This document shows, piece after piece, positions 7,701-14,436 of a stretch of DNA of 18,068 bases. The first letter of the stretch is position 1. The number at the start of each line of letters is the position of its first letter. A program made the translations under genes and the position numbers. The stretch comes from Ruminococcus sp. CAG:382 (lineage in GTDB: Bacteria > Bacillota > Clostridia > Oscillospirales > CAG-382). The stretch spans positions 1 to 18,068 of the forward strand of contig FR892220.1 in the NCBI GenBank assembly GCA_000433115.1, in the 5' to 3' direction. The notes beneath the pieces are model-generated. The model saw only the letters and a list, made by a program, of their open reading frames with translations, was not told where the DNA came from and did not search any database.

Positions 7701-10210
7701 GCACTCTCGGCGTTTACAAGAACGGCGACTTTGCTATCCAGTATCACTCCAATGCTGCAAGCGACAAGGCTACCGCTGCTCAGAAGGCACTCTATAACCT
7801 TATCAGCTCTGTTGCTTTCGGTGAAAGAGTTTACCTTTACAACAACGCTCACGCAGACGCTAACTATGACCTCATGATGCAGCCCAGTGATAAGGAGAAC
7901 AACAACTTCTTCATCACTATCGGCAACGCTTACATGGCCAAGAACATGACCGCTTACGATCCTACCGTAGGCTATGTCTACAACTTCACTGACCTCGCAC
8001 AGATCGGCTCCGGCAAGACCTCTATGATCATTGTCGACTCCCAGTCTGTTCCGGACAGCACAAGATTTGACTCCGTGGCGCTTCCTAAGGACAGCTTCTC
8101 TGTCGGCGGTCTCCTCGGCGACCAGACTCAGAGCCTCTGGAACTACTGTGTTGCTATCGTTGAATTCGACGGCACCAACTACTATGTTGATTCCTACATG
8201 GGCGCTATCTCCCGTGGAAAGAACGAGTCCGATTCTGCTTGGGCTGCAAGACAGGCTGCCGACAACACTGCAAAGCGTGCTCTCAGCTTCGGCACCCAGG
8301 GCTTCGCAATCCTTTCTCTCGACAACGGTGAGTTCACCGCAAGACTGTCCAGAATGTGGGCTAACGACTACAGACTCGACGCTACAACCGACACTGTCAA
8401 GAACCCCGATGTTGTTTACCTCTATGATGTTGATCTCGACGCTCTTAGACTCTCCTACGGCAACGCAGGCGCTCTCTCCGCTAAGGTTACCTTCAACAAC
8501 AAGAACGGTAAGAACAATGTCACCACCACCGAAAGCTGGATCGACCTTGCCGAAAGCAGCATGAACGATCTCCGCGCTCGTTGGATGAAGGATCTCGCTG
8601 CTGTCAAGTCTCAGGTTTCTCCTGAAACTTATGCTCAGCTCGAAAGACAGATCGAAAACAACCTCAAGTATGTCCGTGCATACGGTCTCTTCGCTAACAA
8701 GTTCAACAGCCACGAATACACCGCAGGTACCCGTGCTAATCCGTGGATTCTCTATGACGGTATCACCGCTGCTGAAAACCTCTCCTTCGACGAAAACCTC
8801 TTCACGCTTTATAACCGTAACACCATTTTCATCGAAGGCGCTAAGCAGACTGCCGGCATCATGCTCATGAACAGTGACAAGAACTATGAAGCCAAGAGCG
8901 AATTCAACGGCTTCAAGAGATTTGCCGCTCTTCACGACAACAACTACACCCAGCTCAACTACCTCAACAAGATCACTTATACCTTCTACTATGACTTCGC
9001 TAACAGCTACAGCGTTCCTGAATCCCTGAGAGTTTACACTTCCGCAAACTACAGCTTCATGAACCACACCAAGCCGAACTACGAAGTTACCCTCACCGAC
9101 AAGACCAGCGACGACGGCAAGGCTTATCCTACCGAAGGCGCAGGCACATGGACCATCACCATCGATATGCCTCTTGTCAAGTCCACCGCTATCTACACTG
9201 AATTCGACTTCACCAGCAAGCAGCTCGCTGTTGTTGAAATCAATGAGAAGTGCGTGATTTCTGACCTCATGGGCAGCGAAGTCGCTGATTACATGACCGA
9301 ACAGAGCAGCTGTGTTGTTACAGTTGACGGCAAGCAGTATCCTGCAGTCACAATTGACGCAAAGGCTGATTCCATCGTCATCAAACACGACCACAGCAAG
9401 CACAACGCTTCCGGTCACACCTGCACAACGGAGTGCTACGCACAAGTTACCAACGGCTTCTACGGCAACACCTTCGTTGACCTCAGCAAGACTCCTTACC
9501 TTTCCATCAATATGGAAGTTCCCGCTAACCTCACCAACACCCGCTTCGAGCTCGTTGTTTGGTACAATGGTGCAAGCCGCATCATCAACCTCAGCAACAT
9601 CATCGCTCGCGAAGCAAAGGACGGCAAGGTTGACTACTTCTTCAACTTTGCAGACTTCTGCAAGAACACCTACGGCATGACCCTTAAGGACGGCGAACTC
9701 CTCCAGCTCAATATGTGGGGCTTCGCTACCAGCTTCATCGACAGCACCGCCGGTACTGTCAAGATCAACGCCCTCAAGTTTGTCGGCGCTGAGGACACCA
9801 AGTCCGAAATCAAGGCCGGCTCCGATCTTAAGCTTGATGCTGATAAGAAACTCCTTATCCTCGACAAGCAGTACAAGGAAGACGCTCTCAGACAGGAATT
9901 CAACGGTGAAATCATTGTTGAAGGCACTGCTAAGTCCGGCTTCGTTGGCACCGGCGCGAAGGTTACTGTTAACGGCGACGTTTACACTGTAGTTCTCTAC
10001 GGCGATCTTAACGGCGACGGCGCAATCAACCCCGCAGACTACATCATCGTTCGCAAGGCTCTTCTTAAGACCGTCGAACTTGATGAAATCCAGACCGTTG
10101 CTGCTATCGGTCCTAAGGCTTCCAAGGTTACCGCTACGACCTATATCCAGATCAGACAGCACATCCTTGGTACTTACAACTTCTTCGCTGGCGAAAAAGT
10201 TGCTCAGTAA
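4757..10210 (+). CDS. Giant secreted multi-module surface protein with C-terminal dockerin-like domain
   Basis: The product is 1817 residues. A signal peptide (MKTCTFKKALSLLLAVMMVV...) is probably cut near the Ala30-Ala33 run; an alternative lipobox-like VVSC ends at Cys22. Three beta-rich modules follow at about 34-250, 262-455 and 470-725; the second begins LDGKISGNEFW and resembles CBM9/DOMON-like domains. A discoidin-like part lies at about 760-925 (LNDGIYD near 782). Then come unassigned beta regions, a helical linker at about 1265-1310, a His/Cys cluster at 1544-1560, and a beta-sandwich at about 1561-1680. A stalk (GFVGTGAKVTVNG...) leads to the dockerin-like domain from 1749. Its first calcium loop is intact (Asp1750, Asn1752, Asp1754, Asn1758, Asp1761); the second has lost its ligands. 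I see no catalytic motif, so glycan binding or adhesion is the best inference. Codon bias is extreme, implying high expression. Confidence 0.9.
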   Translation: MKTCTFKKALSLLLAVMMVVSCITVLSVGAAAAKWDDNGWKTDAQALYNAYVNKAEWIPVGKNSGNGRYETSDEGAEYIYAFAQDSTKIFAFIEVGAADKDIITLRLDSNRDTLKARTHELVFKWDAATSSYKQEKIEYGTDVDDNSSVTNGKFGEEMADYAGTAFMKGNSYEYATIRVNKNYTGADATARDAHVLVLQLRKDRLQGNKGSGDFDHVEKLGFDIEVNYNNTSILHTSNYNADPKADATDFNIYNVKNDRVERFTLDGKISGNEFWKNNAWQLVTGLNGQLIGNFDQTDIAYDFQVTGDSKNIYIAARLYGESYKDGDKASSFKVYLNIDEENAKRGGYEPTAVLEFVFDGKEYAFVNDSRGDFAHLETATTIAADGHAEIEIKIPYRDLKLVSYDLKDGDPYNYLGVNFEFTAPATYSNEQELATLVARTYGKDADHPAKNCAKNLYFTFNSNYAQYSTENYYVGKFNAKDYGNELAFECGVVSNFNDVDKVTNELSDDYKANKQVIVYRVSDALKSGNWTNGKPGADDNKPASFINTYFDYLVYSDGTNLYAIDKGYVELMGNPANRNNYNGQNSGNHVRFWFSDENYWNNNQKFLIVDSAVNFKDTYNNATDMYVWAHTNSWTAVGGDATKIEHSYLLGKDFYITAVKIPVAELKLTTDTLYYAVTNSFYTKVDGNKNVINDSRCQITSGRFIGCDNDSKYTASHIAYRAIDAKNPANKLARVAYTADEKLKKNIIADVYYDVEGIDSYKDTIVNPAIISLNGIAMRGRLNDGIYDNGAIDGSDASKNFSVALKNHNGTNAPVYSADAANKISFNLLRNYDIAGFKAVFRRLVSWGIKNPNYVDVYVTNDSGDMQRVGRFYGKANSDDTLVSYDIVLNKAVKGNKITFMFDSEGPFIFATEFQAYAYGDLVVTTNGANVNNGGYDPAMLFAQNANGYNVSPWWSAKNFQYDENLGAYYAVSVSEPTGSGSTLGVYKNGDFAIQYHSNAASDKATAAQKALYNLISSVAFGERVYLYNNAHADANYDLMMQPSDKENNNFFITIGNAYMAKNMTAYDPTVGYVYNFTDLAQIGSGKTSMIIVDSQSVPDSTRFDSVALPKDSFSVGGLLGDQTQSLWNYCVAIVEFDGTNYYVDSYMGAISRGKNESDSAWAARQAADNTAKRALSFGTQGFAILSLDNGEFTARLSRMWANDYRLDATTDTVKNPDVVYLYDVDLDALRLSYGNAGALSAKVTFNNKNGKNNVTTTESWIDLAESSMNDLRARWMKDLAAVKSQVSPETYAQLERQIENNLKYVRAYGLFANKFNSHEYTAGTRANPWILYDGITAAENLSFDENLFTLYNRNTIFIEGAKQTAGIMLMNSDKNYEAKSEFNGFKRFAALHDNNYTQLNYLNKITYTFYYDFANSYSVPESLRVYTSANYSFMNHTKPNYEVTLTDKTSDDGKAYPTEGAGTWTITIDMPLVKSTAIYTEFDFTSKQLAVVEINEKCVISDLMGSEVADYMTEQSSCVVTVDGKQYPAVTIDAKADSIVIKHDHSKHNASGHTCTTECYAQVTNGFYGNTFVDLSKTPYLSINMEVPANLTNTRFELVVWYNGASRIINLSNIIAREAKDGKVDYFFNFADFCKNTYGMTLKDGELLQLNMWGFATSFIDSTAGTVKINALKFVGAEDTKSEIKAGSDLKLDADKKLLILDKQYKEDALRQEFNGEIIVEGTAKSGFVGTGAKVTVNGDVYTVVLYGDLNGDGAINPADYIIVRKALLKTVELDEIQTVAAIGPKASKVTATTYIQIRQHILGTYNFFAGEKVAQ

Positions 10211-10227
10211 TCTCTGATTACAAATCC

Positions 10228-10260
10228 GATGCTGTTCCCGCTTTATGCGGGGACAGCATC
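10228..10260 (+). terminator. Stem-loop just after the giant gene (no T-run)
   Basis: A 14-bp stem (10228-10241 with 10247-10260, one T-G wobble) closes a TTTAT loop, 17 bases after the stop codon. No T-tract follows, so it is not a classical terminator. It may protect the 3' end of this long mRNA after trimming from the stronger terminator downstream. Confidence 0.55.
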
Positions 10261-10302
10261 TGAACCACGACAACACCTTTCTAAAAATATACATCACGGT
10301 TC

Positions 10303-10344
10303 AAGATTAAAAGCAGGTATTCGTACCTGCTTTTAATCTTTTTT
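10303..10344 (+). terminator. Strong Rho-independent terminator of the giant gene
   Basis: A perfect 17-bp stem (10303-10319 with 10324-10340) closes a TTCG tetraloop and is followed by TTTT. This is the main transcription stop for the 5.5-kb gene. Confidence 0.9.
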
Positions 10345-10345
10345 A

Positions 10346-10570
10346 CGGTGGGCGTTAAAAAAGCGCAGAGCGAAACAGAAAATATCATGAACAGGAGTGG
10401 AACGAAAAGAAATTGTTTGTGTGCTGCGAAACGGTCAAAAGGGTCGGAATTCTTCGAATTCCCTCAAAGGTAGTTATATTTCTGTTTCTCTCGTCGAAAG
10501 TCTCCCTCGACGTACCTTTGTACGCCGTCGGTCGGCTTTCGACGATTCTGCATCTTTTTTAACGCCCCCG
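10346..10570. repeat. Nested palindromic intergenic element (MITE-like or structured RNA)
   Basis: No gene is present. Terminal arms GGGCGTTAAAAAA (10350-10362) and its exact complement (10555-10567) extend on both sides: outward to CGG/CCG with one bulged T, and inward to GCAGA/TCTGC. Inside lie three further pairings. The first is GAAACAGAAAATAT (10372-10385) with ATATTTCTGTTTC (10476-10488), enclosing the hairpin GGAATTC/GAATTCC at 10446-10462. The second is TCGTCGAAAG (10491-10500) with CTTTCGACGA (10536-10545). The third, inside the second, is CGAC-GTAC (10508-10515) with GTAC...CGTCG-type partners (10520-10530). The result is a branched, cloverleaf-like fold of about 225 bases. It sits between two terminators. 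No internal promoter and no flanking target duplication are clear. I do not recognise a named family. Confidence 0.7.
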
Positions 10571-10577
10571 AAAAATC

Positions 10578-10616
10578 AAAACAGCGCTTCGCCTTGTCGG
10601 CGAAAGCGCTGTTTTT
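10578..10616 (+). terminator. Strong terminator-like hairpin after the structured element
   Basis: The arm AAAACAGCGCTTCGCC (10578-10593) pairs with 10599-10615 around the loop TTGTC, with one bulged A at 10605 and a T-run at 10612-10616. No gene ends just before it. It would therefore stop either read-through from upstream or a transcript of the structured element. With A-rich flanks it could also act on the minus strand. Confidence 0.7.
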
Positions 10617-10709
10617 AATGTGCGAATATCATGTTTCTCATTCACCTTTTTGCCGCCATTGAAATTGCGGTTTGCGGTGATCTTTTTTTGCCTATGGCGT
10701 AAGTTACTA
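10617..10709. other. Spacer before the pepF promoter, nothing recognised
   Basis: No ORF with a ribosome site, RNA gene or repeat is recognised between the hairpin at 10578-10616 and the pepF promoter. Confidence 0.5.
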
Positions 10710-10738
10710 TTGAAATTTGATGTGCGCTGTGATATAAT
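10710..10738 (+). promoter_or_regulatory. Sigma-A promoter of the pepF-thrC operon
   Basis: TTGAAA (10710-10715) and TATAAT (10733-10738) are separated by 17 bases, with an extended -10 (TGA just before the -10 box). The start is expected near 10745, giving a GC-rich leader of about 110 bases. The leader shows no T-box antiterminator sequence and no recognised riboswitch. Confidence 0.8.
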
Positions 10739-10856
10739 TTTATCGGTGTAATGGCGATTTGGTTCCTGAATTCCGCGGCTGCGGCGTGCGGTTTTGAATG
10801 GCGGCATGCCGTTTTCACTGCCGAAGAGGTATTTTTGAATAAGGAGACTTTCTGAT

Positions 10857-12650
10857 ATGGAAAAACTGATCAAACGTTGTGAACAGAAGCCCGAATATAC
10901 ATGGGCGGTCGAGGATTTATATCCGAGTGACGAGGCGTGGCTTGAAGCATACGCAAAGCTTGCGAAGGATATCGGGGAAGTCGATTCTTATGCCGGAAAA
11001 ATCGGTAAGGATGCAAAAGCACTCTATGATTATATTCTGCTCCGAGAAAAGCTGAGCGGAGACATGATGCGCGTATATTGCTATGCGATGTGCAAGAGCG
11101 ATGAGGACAAGGGAAATTCGAAATACGCCGACTATATGGGCAGAGCGATCTCGCTTTTCACCGAGCTTGGTGCAAAAACCGCATTCGAAAAGCCGGAGAT
11201 AATCTCCGTTTCGGACGAAATGCTTGAAAAGTTTTATAAGGATGTGCCGGAGCTTTGCGAATTCAAACGCTTTATCGATCTGTTCCGCGCAGCGAAGAAA
11301 CACACGCTTTCACCTGCCGAGGAAAAGCTGCTCGCTTCAACCGGCGAGATGGCACAGTCGCCCGAGACGATCGCAAGCGCCTTCAGAAATGCCGACCTGC
11401 GTTTCCCCGACATAAAGGCTGCTGACGGCACGCCTATCCAGGTCACACAGGGCAGTTTTGTTCCGCTTATGGAGTCCTCCGACGTAAATATACGCCGTCA
11501 GGCTTTTGAAGCGGTTTACCACACATACGGACAGTACAAAAATTCGCTTGCGGCGATGCTGGATGCTCAGGTCAAACAGCTCACATTCGCGCGCAAGGCG
11601 AGAAAATTCGATTCCAATCTCGAACAGGCGCTTTTTGCAAATGAGGTACCTGTTTCCGTCTATGAAAATCTGATAGACTCTGTTAACAGACATCTGCCCG
11701 CGCTGCACAAGTATATGGCGCTCCGCAAGAAGCTGATGGGTGTTGACGAGCTTCATATGTATGATCTTTACACGCCGATCGTTGCCGATTTCGATTGCAA
11801 ATACAGCTTCGAAGAGGCGAAGGAGCTTTGCCGTAAGGCACTGAAGCCCATGGGCAAGGATTATCTTGCGGCTCTTGACGAGGGTTTCAGCAACCGCTGG
11901 ATAGACGTTTATGAAAATGAGGGCAAACGCGGCGGCGCGTATTCCATGGGAGCAAAACCGCATCCGTTTGTTCTGCTGAACCACAAAGACACGCTTGACA
12001 GCGCGTTCACGCTCATTCATGAAATGGGTCACGCGCTCCATTCGTATTATTCAATGCATAATCAGCGCGAGCTGTATTCCGATTATGTCATTTTCGTCGC
12101 CGAGGTCGCGTCGACCTGCAACGAAAATCTGCTGATGCGGTATCTGCTTGAGGGTACGACCGACAAAAAAGAACGCGCGTATCTGCTCAATCACTTCCTT
12201 GAAGAGTTCCGCACGACGCTTTACAGACAGACAATGTTTGCAGAGTATGAGCTGGAGATCAACCGCATTGCCGAGGGCGGCGCTACGCTCACCGCAGACA
12301 CGCTGTGCGACGTTTACTACAAGCTGAATCAGAAGTATTACGGCGACAGCATGGTCGTTGACAAGGAAATCGCGCTCGAATGGGCGAGAATCCCGCATTT
12401 CTATATGAATTTTTATGTGTATCAGTATGCGACGGGTTTCTCAGCCGCTGTTGCGCTCAGCCAGAGAATTCTGAATGAGGGCGAAGGCGCGGTCAGAGAT
12501 TATCTCGGCTTCCTGAGCGGCGGCTGCACCAAGACGCCGATCGAACTGCTGAAGGGCGCGGGCGTTGATATGACATCGCCGAAGCCGGTTGATGATGCAC
12601 TTGATCTCTTTGAACAGCTTATTGATGAATTTGAGGCGCTTGTTAAATGA
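10857..12650 (+). CDS. pepF: Oligoendopeptidase F (M3B zinc metallopeptidase)
   Basis: This cytosolic zinc peptidase of 597 residues cleaves short peptides and probably recycles peptides from protein turnover or uptake. The M3 family metal site is clear: His388-Glu389-Met-Gly-His392 (TLIHEMGHALHSYYS). The third ligand is probably Glu416 in FVAEVASTCNENLL. The N-terminal region (KPEYTWAVEDLYPSDEAW...) and the C-terminal region (YQYATGFSAAVALSQRIL, LGFLSGGCTKTPIELLKGAGVDM) match PepF along its full length. The start is supported by AAGGAG at 10841-10846. The gene is transcribed from the promoter at 10710-10738, and its last codon overlaps the thrC start (ATGA), so the two are translationally coupled. 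Confidence 0.96.
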   Translation: MEKLIKRCEQKPEYTWAVEDLYPSDEAWLEAYAKLAKDIGEVDSYAGKIGKDAKALYDYILLREKLSGDMMRVYCYAMCKSDEDKGNSKYADYMGRAISLFTELGAKTAFEKPEIISVSDEMLEKFYKDVPELCEFKRFIDLFRAAKKHTLSPAEEKLLASTGEMAQSPETIASAFRNADLRFPDIKAADGTPIQVTQGSFVPLMESSDVNIRRQAFEAVYHTYGQYKNSLAAMLDAQVKQLTFARKARKFDSNLEQALFANEVPVSVYENLIDSVNRHLPALHKYMALRKKLMGVDELHMYDLYTPIVADFDCKYSFEEAKELCRKALKPMGKDYLAALDEGFSNRWIDVYENEGKRGGAYSMGAKPHPFVLLNHKDTLDSAFTLIHEMGHALHSYYSMHNQRELYSDYVIFVAEVASTCNENLLMRYLLEGTTDKKERAYLLNHFLEEFRTTLYRQTMFAEYELEINRIAEGGATLTADTLCDVYYKLNQKYYGDSMVVDKEIALEWARIPHFYMNFYVYQYATGFSAAVALSQRILNEGEGAVRDYLGFLSGGCTKTPIELLKGAGVDMTSPKPVDDALDLFEQLIDEFEALVK

Positions 12651-14116
12651 ATTATCGCTCCACGAGAAGCGCGGACGGCAAATATACATCCGCGCAGGTT
12701 ATAAAACAGGGGCTTGCGGCGGACGGCGGTCTTTTTGTGCCGACCTCGCTTCCCACACTTGATGAAACTGCCGTTGCGGCACTTTCAAAAATGAACTACG
12801 CCGACAGGGCGGCATATGTGCTCGGGCTGTTCCTCACCGATTACAGTGAAGACGAGCTTTCGGAGATGGCGAAGAAGGCATATTCGCGCCGCAACTTCGG
12901 TTGCAATCCCGCTCCGCTTTCGCGGCTTGAAAATGATTACGTGCTGGAGCTGTGGCACGGTCCCACCTCGGCGTTCAAGGATATGGCACTTCAGATCATG
13001 CCGATGCTCCTTTCAAAAAGTCTTGAAAAGACCGGCGAAAAGCGCGATGCGCTGATACTCGTCGCGACGAGCGGCGACACCGGTAAGGCGGCGCTTGAGG
13101 GATATAAGAATGTGCCGCGTGTCATCATTCAGGTGTTTTACCCCGAGAGCGGCGTGAGCAACATCCAAAAGCGGCAGATGCAGACGCAGGAGGGCAGAAA
13201 CGTCGGTGTCTGCGCAATCAGGGGCAATTTCGACGACGCGCAGTCGGGAGTCAAGGCGATATTCGCCGACAAGGACGTCGCCGACGCGCTCGATGCGAAG
13301 GGGAAATTCCTGTCGTCGGCAAATTCGATCAACTTCGGCAGGCTTGCGCCTCAGATCGTTTATTATATTTCCGCGTACTGCGACCTTATTAAGAACAAGC
13401 AGATTGCTTACGGCGAGCGTGTCAATGTATGTGTCCCGACGGGAAACTTCGGTAACATTCTTGCGGCGTATATCGCGAAGAGAATGGGACTGCCGCTCGG
13501 CAGGCTGATCTGTGCTTCGAACAGCAACAATGTGCTGACCGATTTCTTCGACACGGGCGTTTATGACCGCAACAGACCGTTCCACGCAACGGTTTCACCG
13601 TCGATGGATATACTTATCTCCTCTAACCTTGAGCGTCTGCTGTGGTTTGCAGCGGGAGAGGAAGAAACGAAGCGCTGCATGAACGAGCTTGCGTCAAGCG
13701 GCAGGTATGCCGTTTCGCCCGCCGTCAAAGCAGAGCTGGACAGGGATTTTGTTGCGTTCTGGTGCGATGAAAGCGAGACCAAGGAAGAGATACGCCGCAT
13801 TTACGGTGAATTCAACTATCTTTCGGACACGCATACCGCAGTTGCGCTGAATGCGGCTCGCAAATACAAGGAAAACACGGGCGACGACGCGAAAATCATT
13901 ATTGCGTCGACAGCATCGCCGTATAAGTTCGCGCCTGCCGTATGTTCGGCGCTCGGCATCGACTACGACGGAGACGAATTTGCGGCAATCGATGCGCTTT
14001 CCGGTCGGACGGGAGTACCTGTTCCCGAAAACCTTGCATCGCTGCTCGGAAAAGCTCCCCGGTTCACCGATGTGATCGAACGCGGCGATATGAAGGAGCG
14101 CGTTCTGGCATTCTGA
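12647..14116 (+). CDS. thrC: Threonine synthase
   Basis: This pyridoxal-phosphate enzyme converts O-phosphohomoserine to threonine, the last step of threonine synthesis, in the cytosol. The 489-residue product has the family N-terminus (MNYRSTRSADGKYTSAQVIKQGLAADGGLFVP). The cofactor lysine is Lys111 in GPTSAFKDMALQIMP. The phosphate-binding and Gly-rich segments ATSGDTGKAALEGYKN, SANSINFGRLAPQIVYY and VPTGNFGNILAAYIAKRMGLP are all present. Length is normal. The ATG overlaps the pepF stop (ATGA), and only a weak GAGG-like site precedes it, so translation is probably coupled. Linkage to pepF is not an obvious pathway link. Transcription ends at the hairpin 8 bases downstream. Confidence 0.97.
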   Translation: MNYRSTRSADGKYTSAQVIKQGLAADGGLFVPTSLPTLDETAVAALSKMNYADRAAYVLGLFLTDYSEDELSEMAKKAYSRRNFGCNPAPLSRLENDYVLELWHGPTSAFKDMALQIMPMLLSKSLEKTGEKRDALILVATSGDTGKAALEGYKNVPRVIIQVFYPESGVSNIQKRQMQTQEGRNVGVCAIRGNFDDAQSGVKAIFADKDVADALDAKGKFLSSANSINFGRLAPQIVYYISAYCDLIKNKQIAYGERVNVCVPTGNFGNILAAYIAKRMGLPLGRLICASNSNNVLTDFFDTGVYDRNRPFHATVSPSMDILISSNLERLLWFAAGEEETKRCMNELASSGRYAVSPAVKAELDRDFVAFWCDESETKEEIRRIYGEFNYLSDTHTAVALNAARKYKENTGDDAKIIIASTASPYKFAPAVCSALGIDYDGDEFAAIDALSGRTGVPVPENLASLLGKAPRFTDVIERGDMKERVLAF

Positions 14117-14150
14117 AAAAATCGGGGCTGTAATTATTACAGCCCCTTTT
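14116..14150. terminator. Bidirectional terminator between thrC and the DUF1540-type gene
   Basis: GGGGCTGTAA (14124-14133) pairs perfectly with TTACAGCCCC (14137-14146) around TTA. On the plus strand TTTT follows (14147-14150). On the minus strand the A-run at 14116-14121 supplies a T-tract. It therefore serves both convergent genes. Confidence 0.85.
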
Positions 14151-14169
14151 GAGATATGCTCCTGCGCTA

Positions 14170-14349
14170 TTATTTCTGGCGCTTTCTGAAGGTGGCGCAG
14201 ACGGTATCCGCACAGCACTTTGCGTTTGTCGGTCCTACAGCTATCTTTTCGGCGGTACACCAGCACTCGCCGTCATGGAATGTGCAATCCTTGCAGCTGC
14301 AGCTGATATCCTCGTTGCGCTTCGGCTTCTCTTCGTTGAAAATACCCAT
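14170..14349 (-). CDS. Small Cys-rich protein, DUF1540-like
   Basis: Read on the minus strand, this gene starts with ATG at 14349 and ends with TAA at 14170. It encodes 59 residues, MGIFNEEKPKRNEDISCSC... through ...VCATFRKRQK. Eight cysteines lie at 17, 19, 22, 29, 31, 45, 46 and 51. The pattern CSCKDCTFHDGECWC, then AEKIAVGPTNAKCC, then TVCATF matches the DUF1540 type (Cys-x2-Cys, short loop, Cys, I-x-V-G, T-x-C-x-TF). An AAGGAAGG ribosome site (14359-14366 on the plus strand) lies 9 bases upstream of the start. The function of this family is unknown to me; the cysteines suggest metal binding. It is convergent with thrC and divergent from the metallophosphoesterase gene. The plus-strand frames over it have no ribosome site and no family resemblance. 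Confidence 0.82.
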   Translation of the reverse strand: MGIFNEEKPKRNEDISCSCKDCTFHDGECWCTAEKIAVGPTNAKCCADTVCATFRKRQK

Positions 14350-14436
14350 TGTTTTGTACCTTCCTTGTTAAAAAATGTGCGCTTTTGATGCGTTTTTATT
14401 ATTGCAATTTTATTTGATTTTTATTCGGAGTTTTCA
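14350..14436. promoter_or_regulatory. AT-rich divergent intergenic region
   Basis: This 87-base region must hold the promoters for the DUF1540-type gene (minus) and the metallophosphoesterase-mutS operon (plus). A weak plus-strand candidate is TTGATG (14385-14390), then 17 bases, then TTTTAT (14408-14413). No confident minus-strand boxes are seen. Confidence 0.35.

Noticed and set aside
6653..10297. 1214-residue ORF on the minus strand
   Set aside because: It is exactly in phase with the codons of the giant gene and exists only because that gene avoids TTA, CTA and TCA. Its translation is Val/Ser/Glu-rich with no domain, and it has no ribosome site.
10397..10618. 73-residue plus-strand ORF in the structured element
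   Set aside because: It runs through inverted repeats, has no protein-like composition, and its frame ends within a terminator hairpin.
10745..10856. T-box or amino-acid riboswitch before pepF-thrC
   Set aside because: The leader is only about 110 bases, and I find no T-box consensus sequence or antiterminator.
14149..14388. Two plus-strand ORFs of 71-79 codons after thrC
   Set aside because: They start inside or just after the thrC terminator without ribosome sites and are shadows of the minus-strand Cys-rich gene.
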